Below, in pieces: positions 59,127 to 64,000 of a stretch of 64,000 nucleotides of DNA (position 1 is the first letter of the stretch; the number at the start of each line of letters is the position of its first letter). The DNA is taken from positions 13,406-77,405 of the forward strand of contig CAUDNR010000524.1 in assembly GCA_958430865.1 (NCBI GenBank), in the 5' to 3' direction. The stretch comes from Entrophospora sp. SA101. Its lineage: Eukaryota; Glomeromycota; Glomeromycetes; Entrophosporales; Entrophosporaceae. A program made the translations under genes and the position numbers. The notes beneath the pieces are model-generated. The model made no database searches. It saw only the letters and a list, made by a program, of their open reading frames with translations, and had not been told where the DNA came from.

Positions 59127-61412
59127 ATGTGTGATAAAGAAGTCTTAAAAAAATTTTTCGACAGTGTAGACCAATCCAAAGATGTTTATGTTGAAAGGTT
59201 AAAAGAAGCAGTTGCAATTCCAAGGTAAAAAATACAAGAATTAGAATAAAGCAATTATAATATTAATTTAATTTAATTTAATTTTTTAATTATTTTTAAT
59301 TATGAATAAACAGCGTAAGTGGTGATTGTCAATACCGAGATGATGTATTTAAAATGAGCGAATGGCTTGTTAAATTATTTCAAAAACTGGGTGTTAGGTT
59401 AATAATTAATTTCAAAAAAAAAACTCCAATGGCTCAAATAAATTATATTGTTAATGTTCATGTTCACGTTAAAATAGTTACGAAATTGCTGATATTGGTA
59501 CTCATCAAATGGCAGGAAAGACTTTAAAGTTACCACCTATTTTATTGGGTACTTATGGAAATGATCCAAAGAAAAAGACTATCCTTGTTTATGGGCATTA
59601 TGACGTTCAACCTGTAAGAATATTATATATTACGTATATTTTTTTGATAAAATTTGTCATATACATATATATCACTATATATATCATCTATGTTTAATAT
59701 AATTAAGGCGTTGATTGAAGATGGTTGGGATTCAGATCCTTGGAAACTTACTACTGATTCTAATGGTCGTATGGTAGGAAGAGGCTCTTCGGATGATAAA
59801 GGACCAATCATTGGATGGTTAAATGCCATTGAAGCTCATCAAAAAGCAGGAATTGAATTTCCAGTGAATTTGAAAATTTGTTTTGAAGGTGATTTCTTTA
59901 TTCAATTGTTGTTTTTATTCTTTGCTTGACAATATATATTCAATTCATTATTCTTTTAAATTAATAAAGGAATGGAGGAAAGTGGATCAGAAAATTTAGA
60001 CGAATTGATTGCTAAAGAAGCAAAAAGATATTTTAAAGATGTGGATGCAGTTTGCATCTCTGATAATTATTGGCTTGGCGTAACTAAACCATGTCTTACA
60101 TATGGACTTCGAGTAAATATCACATATTATATATTTATATTTTGTAAAGAAATTAAAAAATTCGAACGACTTTGGATAAATGAATATTTATTACTTTTAA
60201 ATATATTCATAGGGAATTTGTTATTTTGAGCTTATTGTAAGTGGGCCTGGTAGAGATCTTCATTCTGGTGTTTTTGGAGGAACTGTTTATGAACCAATGA
60301 CGGATTTGGTTTACCTTTTAAGTAAATTGGTAAAACCAAACGGCGAAATTCTAATACCTGGAATTTTAGACGACGTTGCAGCATTAACTGGTAAATTCTG
60401 TAATTAATTATTGAGGGAAGAAAAAATTCGTGTATTATTTTTGCAATTATAAATTTTAATATATATATATATATATATGTATTTATTTATAGATGAAGAA
60501 AAGGAAACTTATAAATCGATTGATTTTGGTATTCATGAATTGCATTCAGCTATTGGATCCAAAACTAGTCTTTTTGAAGATAAAGAACCAACTTTAATGA
60601 ATAGGTTATTAATATTGTCATCATAATCGTCATCATCATTACTACTATTATTACTACTGTTAAAAATTTTATCATCGTTAATTATCATTATAGATGGCGT
60701 TATCCATCGCTTTCTTTACATGGTATTGAAGGAGCATTTTCTGCATCAGGCGCTAAAACAGTCATACCTTGCAGTGTCAGAGGAAAGTTTTCAATTAGAT
60801 TAGTACCAGACATGGATCCTGAGCGAGTTAAAAATTTAGCGGAAGATTATTTAAGAAAGGAATTTGAAAAACTCGGAACTAAAAATCAATTTAAATTAGA
60901 GACCTTACATGGTGCAAAAGCATGGGTAGCAAGTCCAAATCATTGGAATTTTGGTAAAATATGAGCTTTTATTATTGATAATTGTTATTATTATTATTAA
61001 ATTTTTTGGTTTTTTTTAGTTGCTGCATCAAAGGCTGTTGAATCAGTTTATAATTGTAGACCAGACTTTACACGTGAAGGTGGATCTATCCCAGTAACTT
61101 TGACTTTTCAAGATTTATTAGGAAAAAATGTTCTTTTACTTCCAATGGGTAGAGGCGATGATGTAAGTCCATATTATATTTTATATTTTATATTTTGTGT
61201 GTTTTCAAATAACATTCAACTTGAATATTTCTTGATTGACGGGGTTGTTTGATATCTGCTGATTGATTAATTAATTCGTTCATTCACTCATTCATTGAAT
61301 AATATAGGGAGCTCATTCTACTAATGAAAAACTCGATTTATCTAACTATATACAAGGAATCAAATTGCTTGGTGCTTATTTACATGAAGTTTCAGCAATT
61401 AAAACTGATTAA
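59127..61412 (+). CDS. DUG1: M20 metallodipeptidase, Dug1/CNDP2 type, right-arm copy
   Basis: Exons 59127-59224, 59314-59397, 59478-59613, 59708-59888, 59970-60112, 60213-60390, 60493-60604, 60694-60953, 61020-61162 and 61308-61412; 479 residues, same sequence as the minus-strand copy at 34,522-36,807. All introns are GT-AG and all phases agree, which defines the gene model for both copies. Metal-site residues as described for the other copy ([35 protein letters not shown]) are present. If the duplication is real, this doubles the dose of a Cys-Gly dipeptidase. Confidence 0.9.
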
Positions 61413-61729
61413 TCATTATCACCATTTGCTATTTATAATAACATTTTGTTAATTATTTAATAAATGCTATATATCTCATGATTAAGAAATAAGTTTGCTA
61501 AATAATTGTAAATTTAAGCGTGTATATTTTCATAAATGTGTTGTTTAATGGTTTTAGTCTGCTTCTTTTCAAATAATGGACAAGGTGACACAAATTGAAC
61601 GTGATTCATTATAATATCTAGCGTTTAGAGGGGAACAGCATGAAATTTATATGGTAATAATATGATTTTTAACTAAATACTTTTTTGTACATCCTGGAGA
61701 CGTGCAAACAAATCTTTTGCTACTTTAAT

Positions 61730-62177
61730 CTATGATACTATGACTAGTGTAATTATTGTTAATATCAATATTATTATCAGTAGTGATGGTAAGTGTATAA
61801 GTGAAAGTAAAAGCAGCAGTAACATCATCAGATCGTCATTGTCATTAATATCTTTATCACCAGTTTCACTATTATTATCTTCATCGCTAATGTCACCAGC
61901 GCAACAATCATCTTCAATATAACTGTCATAATCATAATTACAATCATCATTGTTATTTTCATTATTATTTTTATCATATTTATAATTTTCTATGATTTTT
62001 TTGATTTTATCATCATTGTTATTAATATAGACCCAACAATCTATTATTTAACATTATAAAAAATATTTTAATATAAATAAAAAATAAAAATCAATTATTA
62101 TATAATGAAAATTATGTACCTTTTAGATTGTTTTGAAAATTTTCGATATTGGAAATTTCAATAATATTGTTGTTCAT
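61730..62177 (-). CDS. Small acidic protein with C-terminal anchor, right-arm copy
   Basis: Exons 62177-62120 and 62040-61730, the mirror of 33,757-34,204. Same 122-residue product with a 33-residue Leu/Ile/Val tail. A plus-strand frame across it (61740-61922) is its antisense shadow. Confidence 0.5.
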
Positions 62178-62538
62178 ACTTTTATTTCAAAAGAAAATTA
62201 AAGGAAAAAAAAGTATAATTTTTAAGTATGGTGATATAACTTGCTACAATTTATATGAATTATATATAATATGTACTTTATTGTAACAAGTTTACTGATT
62301 GACAAAATATTAATTAATTCATTATCTTTAATTCCTTTAATTCCAAAATGTTAAATTGACGCGTGACAGAAAATACACAAGTGTGGTCTATTCAGGGGCC
62401 CTGTTTAATAATTATTTCCTTCCCCTGACGCGTTTTATTTTCAAAATAGTTATTTGCTTATAAGTTAATTCTACTTGATAAATAGTGTGATATTAATAAT
62501 ATTGATAATAAATAACACAACAACAACATACTGAAATA
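62178..62538. promoter_or_regulatory. Bidirectional promoter with two ACGCGT boxes, right-arm copy
   Basis: Mirror of 33,396-33,756. The ACGCGT boxes lie at 62,359-62,364 and 62,428-62,433. Confidence 0.6.
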
Positions 62539-64000
62539 ATGTCAAATATTCCCACTACTTTTAATATTCTTCCTACGCCTGTTAAATCTTTTCCAGGTTC
62601 AAATACTACTGCTACTACTGTCAACACTGCTACTACTGTTAACACTGCTACTATCAACACTGCTACTACTGCTACTATTTCAACTGTAAATGATAATAGG
62701 TACAACAATTATAACAATAACCTTGACCATGAAAGATCTTTAATTGTTGATGGTAAGCAATATACATATAATTGTATAGATCAAGGAAAAGTATCTCAAA
62801 TAAATATTTCATTTTTTTGTTGAATTAATAAGTCAATAATAAGGAATATATACAACTAACATCTTTAGTATCGTCACAATCTGATCTAATAGAATCTAAT
62901 CATTATTATTATAACGATCACTGTTATAATGATGATGATGATAACTACACCAATAATCATATTTTCAATGAAAGCCCAACACCTTTTCGTAAAATTAATA
63001 ATAATACGAACATCAACTACATCAAATATAATCCTAACATAGATATTGATCATTGTATTAGTATGAGAGGGGATTTACAAAATTTTATAAATATTGACAA
63101 CAACAATAACATCAATCAAACACTAACAACACCTTTATTAAATGGCAATAATAATTATTACATAGAAAATAATAATTTTGATTATGATCATATGTTAAAC
63201 AATAACAATAACAATCATGGCAATTCTAACAACATTATTATTAAAAATAACAACAATAACTATGATGCTAATAATGATGATCCTGAATTTATGCTGACCA
63301 GCAAACATAAACTTCCTGAAGTTTCAATGAATACTTGGACAAAAACTAGAAAATTATCTTCTTTACAAGATGTTGTTGAAGATGGTAATAATGATATTCT
63401 ATTCATGAATTATAGTTGCAATAATAACAATTGTATTAATAACTTTGATGAAACTACATCATCAAGACCGTCTAATTATAATAATGATGGTGGTGGAAAC
63501 TTTTACAATGGTAACAACAATAATAGTAGTAGTAGTATTAATGTGGAATTTTCAAGATTATCCACAGGATTCAAGGAAATCATTACTCCTACATTTAATG
63601 AACCATTGGAAAACCCCTACAAGTGTTTTGATGTTTCTGAACATTCTGCCTCTCTTCCTTTCAATAATACATCAAACAATTCTTCAGAAATCTCTGGATT
63701 TACCACGGGTTCTGGGAAAAAAATTGCTCCCATATCTAAAGAATCAAAGGAAAGAGCCTACAAGTGTTTAGGCGATTCTAAACACACTTCTTCTCCTTCT
63801 TCCGATAATATATTAAATACTATTTCTGGATTTTCGACTGGATTCAAAAGAAAAATTAAATCTATATCAAAAGAATCAATGAAGGTTTCCGAACATTCTT
63901 CTTCAAGCATTAAACCTTCAAAAGACAATGATATGATAAAAGTCAGAACCTCTTTAAAAAGCATTAATAGTAATAGTAACATTGACAATAACAAAAACAA
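62539..64000 (+). CDS. BRCA2: BRCA2 homologue, right-arm copy, cut by window end
   Basis: Exon 1 62539-62752 and exon 2 from 62869 onward, the same splice sites as the minus copy. It covers the Asn/Thr-rich N terminus and all three BRC-like repeats (about 63,549-63,902) and stops at the window edge before the helical and OB domains. Whether it continues as a full second BRCA2 gene, or ends where an arm boundary lies outside the window, cannot be seen here. Confidence 0.85.

Larger units (their letters stand above)
56697..64000. repeat. Right arm of the 7.3-kb inverted repeat
   Basis: Reverse complement of 31,934-39,237, with no length difference. It runs off the window end inside the BRCA2-like gene, so its true extent is unknown. 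Confidence 0.92.

Noticed and set aside
1..64000. tRNA, rRNA or CRISPR array
   Set aside because: No cloverleaf, rRNA core or regularly spaced direct repeats with unique spacers was recognised. The repeats present are microsatellites, minisatellite units and transposon ends.

Overview
This is an AT-rich eukaryotic nuclear window with short GT-AG introns (about 50-150 bp), long poly-A/T runs and many simple repeats. Gene content points to an arbuscular mycorrhizal fungus of the Rhizophagus type (Glomeromycotina): a local cluster of TKL-like kinases with the N-terminal Cys-cluster/'LEWIPFEQFE' layout expanded in that lineage, orphan gene families I recall from it, a heavy hAT and Helitron load, and an intact BRCA2 homologue. 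This assignment rests on remembered family features, not on a search.

Layout. 1-5 kb: two orphan-type loci (one broken by a TGA), a zinc-ribbon plus Vsr/EDxHD-like nuclease gene, two small unknown genes and a degraded three-exon family gene. 5.1-8.4 kb: an hAT transposon whose transposase carries a nearly perfect 555-bp in-frame tandem duplication. 8.5-10 kb: a zinc/coiled-coil gene and remnants. 10.6-12.6 kb: an 11-exon Nit2-type omega-amidase gene. 14.7-16.5 kb: a 9-exon geranylgeranyl diphosphate synthase gene. 18.3-27.3 kb: a decayed Helitron (HUH Rep plus PIF1 helicase), a neighbouring unknown gene and a second, inverted Helitron fragment. 27.4-28 kb: a second broken orphan copy.

29.4-64 kb: a very large inverted repeat. 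The outer arms (31,934-39,237 and 56,697-64,000) mirror each other about a fixed coordinate sum of 95,934 with no length difference, and no mismatch was found in the stretches compared. Each arm holds the start of a BRCA2-like gene, a divergent small acidic gene with a C-terminal hydrophobic anchor that shares a promoter with two ACGCGT (MluI cell-cycle) boxes, a complete 10-exon M20 dipeptidase gene (Dug1/CNDP type), a MITE and the 3' end of a kinase gene. The inner part (39-57 kb) is a diverged mirror: two kinase copies on the minus strand facing one partial and one complete copy on the plus strand, with duplicated flanks. It contains an 800-base N gap and an unusual central island.

The exact outer arms joined to diverged inner arms, and a 78-bp sequence shared by three kinase copies beside the gap, make an assembly chimera a serious alternative to recent duplication or gene conversion. 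Functionally, the housekeeping genes cover omega-amidase repair, isoprenoid supply, Cys-Gly/glutathione turnover and homologous recombination. The rest is lineage-specific or mobile.
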